NCBI GenBank assembly: GCA_003010405.1
Contig: PJLO01000025.1
Span: forward strand, 1 to 34,359
Length of the DNA: 34,359 nt
DNA from: Acidobacteriota bacterium
GTDB lineage: Bacteria > Acidobacteriota > Terriglobia > Terriglobales > Acidobacteriaceae
Direction: 5' to 3'
The position numbers were made by a program, and so were the translations under genes. This document shows, one piece after another, positions 27,393 to 34,359 of the stretch. The notes under the pieces are model-generated. The model ran no database searches. It worked only from the letters and a program-made list of their open reading frames with translations, and was not told the DNA's origin. Position 1 is the stretch's first letter. The number at the start of each line of letters is the position of its first letter.

Positions 27393-28691
27393 GTGCTGCG
27401 CCCACAGCGTTTTGCAAGTGTGTTTCTGATTATTTTCTCGTTGTCCCTGATTAGCTTTGCGCAGCAGACGTTTCCGGAGGCTCCTCAGCCCCAGTCTGCT
27501 CCACCGCAATCTCTGCCGGATGCACCGACGCCTAATCGCCAGCTTTCCGGGCAAACTGCTGGTGCTGCATCGGCAGAGGCCAGTTCCGCCGATACGGCTG
27601 CGGAAACGGCTGCTCAGAATCAACAACGGACACGTGCCCCCAAAGCCGTGGGCCGTATTGTACCTTCCAACCGGGCGGCCAATACCCCCAGTAGCGGTTA
27701 CGACGAAGCGAGCGGCATTATTCGGGTAAACGTCAATGCGGTTCCAGTGCCGGTTACGGTCAAGGACGCCACCGGGCATCTTTTCCCAGGGCTCAGAGTA
27801 GAGAATTTCTCCGTTTATGAAGACGGCGTAAAGCAGCGGATCAGCTTTTTCACCAGCGATCCTTTTCCAGTTTCGGCTGCAATCATTGTGGACGTGGGAA
27901 TGCCAGAGGTTGCACTGCGCAAGCTTAAGGAAACGTTCTCTGCGCTGGTCGGTTCGTTCAGTCAATTTGACGAAATCTCGTTTTACACATTCGGTAACAC
28001 TGTGAGGCAGCAGCAGGACTTCCTGGCGGCGTTAGGCGACACCACAACCCGGACGCTGGCAAAAATTGAGCACATGGAAGGTCGCGGCTCGGGGCCAGCT
28101 GCTTACAATCCCATGACGGTAGGACCGACGGTCAACGGACGCGCTTTCGATCCGGGAATTCAACCCAATATCGAAACTGCGCCGCCTAAAGCTGCGGAGC
28201 CTTCGCGCGTGCTCAATGACGCCGTCCTGCGTGCCGCAGTGGATCTGGGACGCCGCGAGAAAGCACGCCGCCGTGTGATATTTGTCATCTCTGATGGCCG
28301 CGAGTATGGATCCCGCGCCAGTTACAAGGACGCTTTAAGGGTCCTGCTCACTAACAACGTGACGCTATATGGCGTAGAGAACGATGCTGCAGCCGTTCCA
28401 GGCTACAACCGGCTGACTAAGATTCACTTGCCGCACCAGGGCTACGGCAATCTTCTTCCCAAGTACGCGTCTGCCACTGGCGGTGAAATCTTTACCGAGT
28501 TCACCTCGCAGGCCTTGGAGACCGCTTACGGAAGCGCGATGGAGGAAGCGAGAAGCCAGTACACACTGGTGTATAACTCGCCGGCAACGACTTCCAGCAC
28601 ATACCGCAAGATCGAGGTTCGCGTCAGCGGATATGGTTCGAGCCTGAAGGTGTATGCTCGTGATGGTTATTATCCGGCACCACAGAAGTAA
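27393..28691 (+). CDS. Secreted VWFA-related protein with degenerate MIDAS
   Basis: This is a 432-residue paralogue. The GTG start at 27393 has GGAGGG 6 bases upstream and places a clean signal peptide first (LRPQRFASVFLIIFSLSLISFAQQ); earlier in-frame starts at 27333 and 27342 lack both. A Pro/Ala/Gln-rich linker with PEAP and PDAP repeats follows. The family beta region is IRVNVNAVPVPVTVKDATGHLFPGLRVENFSVYEDG. The VWFA domain lacks its metal site: D-V-G-M-P (from residue 167) stands where D-x-S-x-S is expected, and the Thr loop reads RVLNDAV. SDG is kept. The C-terminal SQYTLVYNSP...ARDGYYPAP is typical. Metal-dependent ligand binding is probably lost, so its binding mode or role likely differs. 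Confidence 0.9.
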   Translation: MLRPQRFASVFLIIFSLSLISFAQQTFPEAPQPQSAPPQSLPDAPTPNRQLSGQTAGAASAEASSADTAAETAAQNQQRTRAPKAVGRIVPSNRAANTPSSGYDEASGIIRVNVNAVPVPVTVKDATGHLFPGLRVENFSVYEDGVKQRISFFTSDPFPVSAAIIVDVGMPEVALRKLKETFSALVGSFSQFDEISFYTFGNTVRQQQDFLAALGDTTTRTLAKIEHMEGRGSGPAAYNPMTVGPTVNGRAFDPGIQPNIETAPPKAAEPSRVLNDAVLRAAVDLGRREKARRRVIFVISDGREYGSRASYKDALRVLLTNNVTLYGVENDAAAVPGYNRLTKIHLPHQGYGNLLPKYASATGGEIFTEFTSQALETAYGSAMEEARSQYTLVYNSPATTSSTYRKIEVRVSGYGSSLKVYARDGYYPAPQK

Positions 28692-28790
28692 GTTTCTGAA
28701 TACAAAGCGGATGCGGCTGGTGATACATACTTTCGTAATCCGCGAGTTACAAGCCAGTTAGAACGTATTAACCACCGAAGGCAAGCCGGT

Positions 28791-28803
28791 ATGGTATAAC
28801 CAT
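28791..28803 (+). promoter_or_regulatory. Operator-like inverted repeat upstream of the MglA-like gene
   Basis: ATGGT-ATA-ACCAT is a perfect 5-bp inverted repeat with a 3-base centre that contains a possible -10 (TATAAC, 28795-28800). A -35 is not clear. It lies about 135 bases before the start codon. Confidence 0.35.
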
Positions 28804-28936
28804 TTATCTGCTCCGTCCGGCGGTTTTGGCGAGCAGGAATCGGAAATTCCGCGCAGTCTTGTTTTCCGAGAAGAATGCGACCGATGGCGGCGCCGATGAC
28901 TTTAGACGCCGCTTCAGGGCTTCAGACGAGGAATCA

Positions 28937-29521
28937 TTGAGCTTTATCAATTTCGCCGCGCGCGAGATTAACTGTAAGATCGTCTACTACGGTCCCGGAC
29001 TCGGCGGGAAGACCACGAATTTACAGCACATCTTTGACAAGACAGGCGAACAGCAAAAGGGCAAGATGATCTCGTTGGCAACCGAGACGGATCGCACGCT
29101 CTTTTTCGATTTTCTTCCGCTTGATCTCGGCACAATCCGCGGCTTTAAAACTCGTTTTCACCTCTACACCGTCCCCGGACAGGTGTTCTATGACGCCTCG
29201 CGAAAGCTCATCCTGCGCGGGGTGGATGGCGTGGTATTTGTGGCCGACTCACAGGTCGAACGCTCCGATGCAAACATCGAGGCGCTGGATAATCTGGTCA
29301 GTAACCTGAAAGAGCACGGGTACGACTTCGAGACAATCCCCTACGTACTGCAACTGAACAAGCGCGACCTTCCCAACCTGCTCTCGGTCGACGAAATGAA
29401 GAAACAACTCCGGCGCCGCGAGGAACCTGTATACGAGTCCATTGCGTCGCAGGGAGTGGGCGTATTCGAAACTCTGAAAGAAATTGCCCGGCAGGTTCTT
29501 GTTGAGTTGAAGAAGTCCTGA
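28937..29521 (+). CDS. MglA-like small GTPase
   Basis: This 194-residue Ras-like GTPase starts [29 protein letters not shown], almost the textbook MglA opening. The P loop GPGLGGKT is at 19-26. Switch 2 reads TVPGQ (78-82), with Thr where Ras has Asp, as in MglA. NKRD (141-144) is the guanine motif. MglA sets cell polarity and drives gliding or twitching in Myxococcus and Thermus, with MglB as its GAP. The TTG start at 28937 is preferred (GAGGA 5-6 bases upstream, length equal to MglA); an open frame back to 28826 would add 37 residues unlike the family. No mglB (roadblock) gene is in the window. Confidence 0.93.
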   Translation: MSFINFAAREINCKIVYYGPGLGGKTTNLQHIFDKTGEQQKGKMISLATETDRTLFFDFLPLDLGTIRGFKTRFHLYTVPGQVFYDASRKLILRGVDGVVFVADSQVERSDANIEALDNLVSNLKEHGYDFETIPYVLQLNKRDLPNLLSVDEMKKQLRRREEPVYESIASQGVGVFETLKEIARQVLVELKKS

Positions 29522-29703
29522 CCCGTATTCCCCGTTCTTAGCCCGCAAGGTTTTCGTAAACGCTGTTTTCCGGTCTCGCTGCTGGCGCGCTGTCCGCTAA
29601 GCGGATTGTTGAGCTGTTCGCGCCAACGAATCTTTCTGGAGGCGCACCAAACACTTTGTGTGCTATGGTGCACGCCACAAAAAGGAACGGAGCAGGCGCG
29701 AAA

Positions 29704-31107
29704 ATGGAAATGCGAACAGAACGCGACAGCATGGGGGAGATTAAGGTTCCCGCCGACAAGCTTTGGGGAGCGCAAACTCAGAGATCGATCGAGTACTTCA
29801 GTATAGGCAGAGACGTTATTCCCCCTGAAATGATCACGGCCTATGCCGTTCTGAAGAAAGCTTCGGCAATCGCAAATCACAAAGGCAAGCGGCTAGCTGA
29901 CGAACAATACAACTTAATTGTGCAGGTTTGCGATGAGATTCTCGATGGGCGGCATCGGGAGATGTTTCCACTCCATGTGTGGATGACAGGCAGCGGCACG
30001 CAGTTCAACATGAACGTGAACGAAGTAATCTCCAACCGCTGCTCCCAGCTGGCGGGCACGACCTTGGGAAGTAAACTCCCCGTGCATCCCAACGACCACG
30101 TCAATATGTCGCAGTCGACTAATGACTCTTTTCCGTCGGCCATGTACATCGCCTCGGCATGGCGGGTGAAGCAGGCTTTGATTCCGGCGCTCCAGGCGCT
30201 GCACGACGCGATTGCCGAAAAAGCCGAGCAATGGAAGGACATTATCAAGATCGGGCGCACGCATATGCAGGATGCGACCCCACTGACGCTCGGGCAGGAG
30301 TGGTCAGGATATGCAGGTATGCTGGCCGATGACTTGGAACGCATCGAAGACGCACTGAAGGGCGTGTATCAACTCTCGCTCGGCGGTACGGCGGTGGGTA
30401 CGGGGATTAATGCTGCTGAGGGCTTTGCCGAGGACGCGGCAGAAGAGATCGCGCGGATGACCGGACTGCCCTTTGTGAGTGCGCTTAACAAATTCACGGT
30501 GCAGGGCTCGCACGACGCGCTGGTGCAACTCTCCGGCACGCTACGCACCACGGCCGTGTCTCTTTACAAAATTGCAAACGACATCCGCCTGATGTCCTGT
30601 GGCCCGCGCGCCGGGTTCGCGGAGCTGACGATTCCGGAAAACGAACCCGGTTCATCGATAATGCCGGGGAAGGTGAATCCGACACAAGTTGAGGCGCTGA
30701 CGATGATCGCAGTCCAGGTAATGGCAAACGATGTCGCAGTGGGCTTCGGAGGAGCGGGCGGATACCTTGAGATGAATGTCTACAAGCCGCTGATGATTTA
30801 CAACATCATCCACTCAATCACGATCCTGACTGACGGTTGTACGAACTTTCGCAAATTCCTGGTGGAAGGGACCAAACCGAACTTGCGAAAACTGAAGGAG
30901 AGCGTAGAGCGTTCGCTCATGCTGGTCACGGCTCTGGCCCCCGTGATCGGTTATGACAAGGCCGCCGCCATCGCCCATCATGCAATGGAGAAGGATCTGA
31001 CGCTGAAGGCCGCCGCGCTCGACTTGGGATACGTCAGCGCAGAGGAGTTTGACCGCGTTGTCGATCCTGCCGCGATGGTCCGCCCCGGCTTGGCCAGTCA
31101 CGATTAG
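29704..31107 (+). CDS. fumC: Class II fumarate hydratase
   Basis: This 467-residue homotetrameric, iron-free TCA enzyme converts fumarate and malate. Conserved blocks are [48 protein letters not shown] with His187, and the mobile loop [11 protein letters not shown] (316-326) with the catalytic Ser. It starts [27 protein letters not shown], typical of FumC. The frame is open upstream to 29656, but the ATG at 29704 gives the normal length and has CAGG about 8 bases before. It is a single gene following the GTPase by 182 bases. Confidence 0.97.
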   Translation: MEMRTERDSMGEIKVPADKLWGAQTQRSIEYFSIGRDVIPPEMITAYAVLKKASAIANHKGKRLADEQYNLIVQVCDEILDGRHREMFPLHVWMTGSGTQFNMNVNEVISNRCSQLAGTTLGSKLPVHPNDHVNMSQSTNDSFPSAMYIASAWRVKQALIPALQALHDAIAEKAEQWKDIIKIGRTHMQDATPLTLGQEWSGYAGMLADDLERIEDALKGVYQLSLGGTAVGTGINAAEGFAEDAAEEIARMTGLPFVSALNKFTVQGSHDALVQLSGTLRTTAVSLYKIANDIRLMSCGPRAGFAELTIPENEPGSSIMPGKVNPTQVEALTMIAVQVMANDVAVGFGGAGGYLEMNVYKPLMIYNIIHSITILTDGCTNFRKFLVEGTKPNLRKLKESVERSLMLVTALAPVIGYDKAAAIAHHAMEKDLTLKAAALDLGYVSAEEFDRVVDPAAMVRPGLASHD

Positions 31108-31120
31108 CATTGGAGATGAA

Positions 31121-31149
31121 TTGTCGGGGTAGCCGTGCCGGGGTATTAT
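31121..31149 (+). promoter_or_regulatory. Promoter with very short leader for the ferritin-like/VIT1 gene
   Basis: TTGTCG (31121-31126), a 17-base spacer and TATTAT (31144-31149) form a good promoter. The -10 ends 8 bases before the ATG at 31158, so the mRNA would start at or within a couple of bases of the start codon. No Shine-Dalgarno is seen. Confidence 0.5.
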
Positions 31150-31157
31150 GACCCGTG

Positions 31158-32339
31158 ATGAAAAACGCCGACACGCGCAAACTGCTTGACGCGCTTTCGC
31201 AAAATTGGCAAGCGGAAATGCGCGGCTTCCATGCCTATAACGCGTTTGCTGAGCGCGATTCAGATCCGATTAGAAAACATATCCTGCGCAATCTGGCCGA
31301 TGATGAGGCACGCCACGCAGCAATGTGGGCGAAGCGTATTCACGAGCTGGGTGGCACGTTGCCGCACGATGATGGCAAAGTGGACAATCTGGTAAACCGC
31401 CTAAGCGCTTCCGCAACGGCATTGCGCCGACTAGAGATCGACGAAAGTCGCGACATTGCGCGCTATGGAAAGCAGATAGAAGAGCTTGGCGACGAGCCAA
31501 GCATCGCCATTCTGAATCAGGTAATCGAAGACGAGCAGGAGCATTACCGGGAACTTGGCAGTCTGATCCGCAATCACTACCCCGCATCGGCTGTTGCAGA
31601 AATGACGGCCGATCCCAAGTCTGTGATCGCTGAGTTGCTTGCCAAACGCTCGAACGCCGGCAAACAGGCCGCCGGGTGGATTGGCGACGCAATTTATGGC
31701 GTAAACGACGGTCTCGGCGCGATCTTCGGAATCGTCTCCGGCGTTTCCGGCGCAACGCTGGGAAACCAGAAGTACGTATTGTTTGCGGGAATTGCCGGCA
31801 TGGTCGCAAGCGCCCTGTCCATGGGCTCCGGTGCGTACCTTGCAGCCAAGAGCGAAGGCGAAATTTACGAAGCAGAACTTGCCCGTGAACGTGAAGCTAT
31901 CCGGGCGAATAATCTTGAAGCTCGTGAACTGCTTTCGCTTTACTACCAGGTAAAGGGACTGCCACAGGAAGATTCCGACCGCGTCGTAGAGCACATTGCA
32001 AAAGATCCCGAGCAGATGTTGCGAGCGCTGGCCTCCGAGCGCCTGAACCTGACCGAAGAGGCTTTGAGCAATCCCGTGACCTCCGCGCTATCAGGCGCAC
32101 TGTCGACGGCCGTGGGAGCCTTGTTGCCAATCATTCCATTCTTCTTTCTCAGTGGTTATCCGGCGGTAATTGTCTCGGCTGTTGTCTCGCTCATAGCGCA
32201 TTTTGCCGTAGGCGCGGCTAAGTCGCTGATCACGGTACGCTCATGGTGGACCAGCGGTTTTGAAATGACTGCAATCGGCGCCGTGGAAGGCTTGGTTACC
32301 TATGTCATTGGTATAGGACTGGGCAAGCTGGGCAGCTAG
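31158..32339 (+). CDS. Ferritin-like/VIT1-CCC1 membrane transporter (MbfA-like)
   Basis: This 393-residue fusion has an N-terminal rubrerythrin/ferritin-like four-helix domain (about 1-140). Probable di-iron ligands are Glu20, Glu50/His53 (EARH), a Glu near 93-96, and Glu126/His129. The C-terminal part is a VIT1/CCC1 transporter of about five membrane segments (GWIGDAIYGVNDGLGAIFGIVSG, FAGIAGMVASALSMGSGAYLA, then three near the end). Between them is a cytoplasmic metal-binding helix region rich in Glu. In rhizobia the same fusion (MbfA) exports iron and protects against peroxide; the same role is inferred here. A GTG at 31155 is directly before the ATG; either could be used. Confidence 0.88.
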   Translation: MKNADTRKLLDALSQNWQAEMRGFHAYNAFAERDSDPIRKHILRNLADDEARHAAMWAKRIHELGGTLPHDDGKVDNLVNRLSASATALRRLEIDESRDIARYGKQIEELGDEPSIAILNQVIEDEQEHYRELGSLIRNHYPASAVAEMTADPKSVIAELLAKRSNAGKQAAGWIGDAIYGVNDGLGAIFGIVSGVSGATLGNQKYVLFAGIAGMVASALSMGSGAYLAAKSEGEIYEAELAREREAIRANNLEARELLSLYYQVKGLPQEDSDRVVEHIAKDPEQMLRALASERLNLTEEALSNPVTSALSGALSTAVGALLPIIPFFFLSGYPAVIVSAVVSLIAHFAVGAAKSLITVRSWWTSGFEMTAIGAVEGLVTYVIGIGLGKLGS

Positions 32340-32463
32340 CAAGATGCGACATCAACAACGCCACAGCACCGCGGACACGACTATTCTTTTTGTTAGAGCG
32401 CTTCCTGGAGGCGGTGTATCTACGAGAGAATCTGGAATTAGACAAATCCTGAGCGCCAATTTT

Positions 32464-32491
32464 TTGCGTGTTCCTGCTGCTCTGCTATAAT
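32464..32491 (+). promoter_or_regulatory. tRNA-Pro promoter
   Basis: TTGCGT (32464-32469), a 16-base spacer and a perfect TATAAT (32486-32491) lie 37 bases before the mature tRNA 5' end. Confidence 0.6.
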
Positions 32492-32528
32492 TCTTTCAGC
32501 GAACTGAATTGTGCGCTTTTCTGAAAGT

Positions 32529-32605
<77 letters not shown>

Positions 32606-32619
32606 ATTAAATCAACAAC

Positions 32620-33648
32620 TTACATCGGTTTCTGGTCTGGGTTGCCACCTTGGGGTTCCCAAAAGGGTTCCCAATCTCCATCGCTCCCGTCTGTGTGGAG
32701 GCGTTTCGGCGAAGTGACAGTGTTTGTTTCTTCCTCCTTCGCTTCCGGCTCAGTGAAGACCGCTTCGACGACGCGCGTCACAGCGTCCACTCGTTCTTCC
32801 CACCACGACTTCGAGTAAACGTCGAGCGTAATGGAGCCCGTGCTACCCGCGTGCCCCATGTTGTCGCGTGCGACTTCGAGCCGTCCTCCCATGCGGCGCA
32901 TCAGGCTTGCGTGCATCGTACGGAAACTGCGGAAGTCGATCCTGTCCGGCAGCTCCAGCTTCTCCGCCGCCTTCTTGAGATGGCGACGAAGCAGGTTGTG
33001 CCGGTCGAGCGGCTTGCCCACTGAATTCGCGAACACAAGATCGTTGGGTTTACGGAACTTCTTGTTGCGTTCCCACATAGCCTGAAGTGCTCTGAGAATT
33101 ACACCGTGCCGATCAAGCGGAACTTCTCGCTGGCCGGCTTCGGTCTTCACATCGTCGAACTCGTCATCGTACACACGTTCGTCGATGATGATGCGACCAG
33201 GCAGAATATCTTTCCACCGCAATGCGAGGACCTCCCCGACACGCATCGATGCGAACACCATCAGGATGAGGAGCGAACGCGTCGGCTCCGCCACGGTCTG
33301 GATTACCTTGCGGATGAAGATCAGCGGAAGCACAATCGGGGGTTTTACAGAGTGCTTACGCGGAAGCTTCACCCCCTTTGCTGGGTTCCTGGTCATCATC
33401 TCCCACGCAATCGCCTGATTGAGCGCCGCCCGCAAGGTGCCATGAATCAGCTTGACCGTTTTTGGCGAGAGTCGCGGTGACAGCGAGTTGAAGTAGGCCT
33501 GCAACTCAACCGTACTCAACCTGTGCAGCCTGCTGTTGCCAAAAACCGGGAGCAGGTGCCGTTGGAAGTTCTCCTCGTACTGCTTGCGCGTGGAGTTCTT
33601 GAGATGCGGCCACGTCAACTCGCGACATTTCTCGTACACAGCTCGCAC
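32620..33648 (-). CDS. Tyrosine recombinase/integrase, core-binding and catalytic part
   Basis: The 342-residue stretch holds a SAM-like core-binding domain (about 1-90, LKNSTRKQYEENFQRHLLPVFG) and the catalytic domain. Active-site residues are Arg136 (SMRVGEVLAL), Lys168 (KTEAGQREVPL), Arg243, His266 (MGHAGSTGSIT) and Tyr278 (LDVYSK). The usual box-II His is Arg240 (FRSFRTMHASL). The arm-binding domain lies in an overlapping frame just upstream, as if a one-base deletion had split the gene. A GTG at 33648 with AGGAGG 5 bases before it could still start this part independently. The C-terminus has a WEPFWEP repeat encoded by a 10-bp direct repeat (32653 and 32665). It points toward the tRNA. 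Confidence 0.88.
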   Translation of the reverse strand: MRAVYEKCRELTWPHLKNSTRKQYEENFQRHLLPVFGNSRLHRLSTVELQAYFNSLSPRLSPKTVKLIHGTLRAALNQAIAWEMMTRNPAKGVKLPRKHSVKPPIVLPLIFIRKVIQTVAEPTRSLLILMVFASMRVGEVLALRWKDILPGRIIIDERVYDDEFDDVKTEAGQREVPLDRHGVILRALQAMWERNKKFRKPNDLVFANSVGKPLDRHNLLRRHLKKAAEKLELPDRIDFRSFRTMHASLMRRMGGRLEVARDNMGHAGSTGSITLDVYSKSWWEERVDAVTRVVEAVFTEPEAKEEETNTVTSPKRLHTDGSDGDWEPFWEPQGGNPDQKPM

Positions 33649-33872
33649 GGTTTCCTCCTGTGTCGGAAAAGATCAGGTTCATTGTTTCGGGCGTTGACGT
33701 TTTGCATGTACTGGTCGGCTTCACGCTGCGCTTCCTTTTGCGTCGGCACCGCGCTTTTCGACCATGTTTTGGTACGCCTCCGACGCGAACCTCCATCGGA
33801 GTAGTCCCAATAAAACAATTTCCACTTGGTCCCAAGGTCTTGCACTTGGGGCCGCTGATAACGTTCATGCAC
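33615..33872 (-). pseudogene. Integrase arm-binding N-terminal part, separated by a frameshift
   Basis: This frame encodes HERYQRPQVQDLGTKWKLFYWDY and SKSAVPTQKEAQREADQYMQNVNARNNEPDLF, the style of an integrase N-terminal arm-binding domain. It then runs out of frame and stops 33 bases inside the catalytic frame. Adding one T to the four-base T run (plus-strand A33667-33670) would join ...NEPDLF to PTQEETVRAVYEKCREL... without a break. The start is uncertain. A GTG at 33872 has AGGAGG 6 bases upstream, in the loop of a CCACGG/CCGTGG hairpin. A GTG at 33932 overlaps the preceding stop codon (GTGA). Confidence 0.7.
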
Positions 33873-33928
33873 CACGGTCCTCCTCCCGTGGCACTTCAAT
33901 CGCGGTTTCCTTTTAGCATCGAAGGTGA

Positions 33929-34297
33929 TCACTGCGCAACCCCCGAGCCAGAGAGGAAGTGCCGGATCACGTTGGGGCGAAAGCGCACATAACGTCCGAG
34001 GCGCAGCACACCTGGGAGCTCATTCGCGTTGGTGTACACCCAAGATGTCGGCACCTTCAAAAGTGCGGCGACCTGTTCCGCTTCGAGCAGACGGTCCAGG
34101 CTGCCAAGCCATTGTTCAATCATGGTGCTGCGGAAACGGTAATAAGAGCCGAGGCGCTCAATGCCGGGGATCTCGGTCGCATGGGCTCGGACCCATTCGA
34201 GCGTCACTACCAGAAGGTCAGCAACTTCTTTGTCGGACAGAAAAGACGGAAATGCCGAGATCGATATCTCGGAATGTTGGAGTTGGTTTTGCGTCAA
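33929..34297 (-). CDS. Excisionase-like protein with two tandem HTH domains
   Basis: This 122-residue protein is built of two copies of a MerR/excisionase-type helix-turn-helix, at about 20-64 and 71-115, offset by 51 residues. Repeat 1 reads LSDKEVADLLVVTLEWVRAH...IPGIERLGSYYRFRSTMIEQWL and repeat 2 LEAEQVAALLKVPTSWVYTN...LPGVLRLGRYVRFRPNVIRHFL. Single-domain proteins of this kind are recombination directionality factors; the tandem form could bend DNA at two adjacent sites. The start is TTG at 34297 with GGAGG 6 bases upstream. It lies just before the integrase and overlaps its possible GTG by four bases. Confidence 0.8.
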   Translation of the reverse strand: MTQNQLQHSEISISAFPSFLSDKEVADLLVVTLEWVRAHATEIPGIERLGSYYRFRSTMIEQWLGSLDRLLEAEQVAALLKVPTSWVYTNANELPGVLRLGRYVRFRPNVIRHFLSGSGVAQ

Positions 34298-34310
34298 ACA
34301 CTGCCTCCGT

Positions 34311-34342
34311 TATGAGGTGGCCGGGTTCGCCCGGCGCTCATA
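34311..34342 (-). promoter_or_regulatory. Hairpin upstream of the excisionase-like gene
   Basis: TATGAG/CTCATA (34311-34316, 34337-34342) enclose a 5-bp CCGGG/CCCGG stem with a TTCG loop on the plus strand, with a small internal loop between. It lies 2 bases upstream of the Shine-Dalgarno and could be an operator or a leader structure. The window ends 17 bases later. Confidence 0.45.
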
Positions 34343-34359
34343 AGGCGCCTGCACGGAAG

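Noticed and set aside
32653..32674. Direct repeats GGGTTCCCAA at the integrase 3' end as recombinase arm sites
   Set aside because: They encode the WEPFWEP repeat of the protein and there are only two copies; nothing else supports an arm site.
33667..33673. Programmed -1 ribosomal frameshift in the integrase
   Set aside because: The site (T CTT TTC on the coding strand) does not fit the X XXY YYZ pattern that allows re-pairing in both sites; an indel or separate start is simpler.

Overview
The window looks like chromosome from an Acidobacteriota bacterium, probably Terriglobia/Acidobacteriales. Three lines point there. A two-domain RNA upstream of nadA fits the NAD+-I ('nadA motif') riboswitch, which to my knowledge is reported only from Acidobacteriota. 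Three secreted proteins carry the VWFA-related domain typical of that phylum. The housekeeping gene set and base composition also fit. All names rest on reading the sequence; no database was searched.

Layout. 1-55 resembles the terminal repeats of an IS21-family insertion sequence. 179-2155 holds a DksA/TraR zinc-finger protein, a small membrane protein and a 3-hydroxyacyl-CoA dehydrogenase. 2231-8976 is an F-type ATP synthase operon on the minus strand (b', b, delta, alpha, gamma, beta, epsilon) with no a or c subunit gene. It has its own promoter, leader hairpin and terminator. 8982-11001 is hfq-hflX. 11457-15791 has a small zinc-ribbon protein and an ETF operon (etfB, small membrane protein, etfA, ETF:quinone oxidoreductase) behind a promoter overlapped by a TetR-like palindrome. 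15937-17185 is the riboswitch and nadA. 17327-19321 is a methylmalonyl-CoA mutase large subunit and a small membrane protein. 19474-22507 has glgC, a cytidylate-kinase-like protein and two small proteins. 23044-25059 is lgt and an RluD-type pseudouridine synthase. 25138-28691 holds the three VWFA proteins. 28937-32339 holds an MglA-like GTPase, fumC and a ferritin-like/VIT1 transporter. 32529-32605 is tRNA-Pro(CGG), followed at once by a tyrosine integrase split by a frameshift and a tandem-HTH excisionase-like gene: the edge of an integrated element that runs off the window.

How the genes fit together. The dehydrogenase, both ETF subunits and the ETF:quinone oxidoreductase pass electrons from acyl-CoA oxidation to the quinone pool. 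The mutase feeds propionyl-CoA carbon into succinyl-CoA, fumarase works in the TCA cycle, and the ATP synthase uses the resulting gradient. NadA makes the NAD precursor under NAD+ feedback.

The points most worth a second look are: the riboswitch hiding the nadA ribosome binding site; paired hairpins in just the two long spacers of the atp operon, in front of the alpha and beta genes; a b subunit with a signal peptide and an acidic/His-rich outer domain; a candidate fatty-acid-type operator on the ETF promoter; a VWFA paralogue that has lost its metal site; a group of promoters sitting almost on start codons; and the split integrase at tRNA-Pro.
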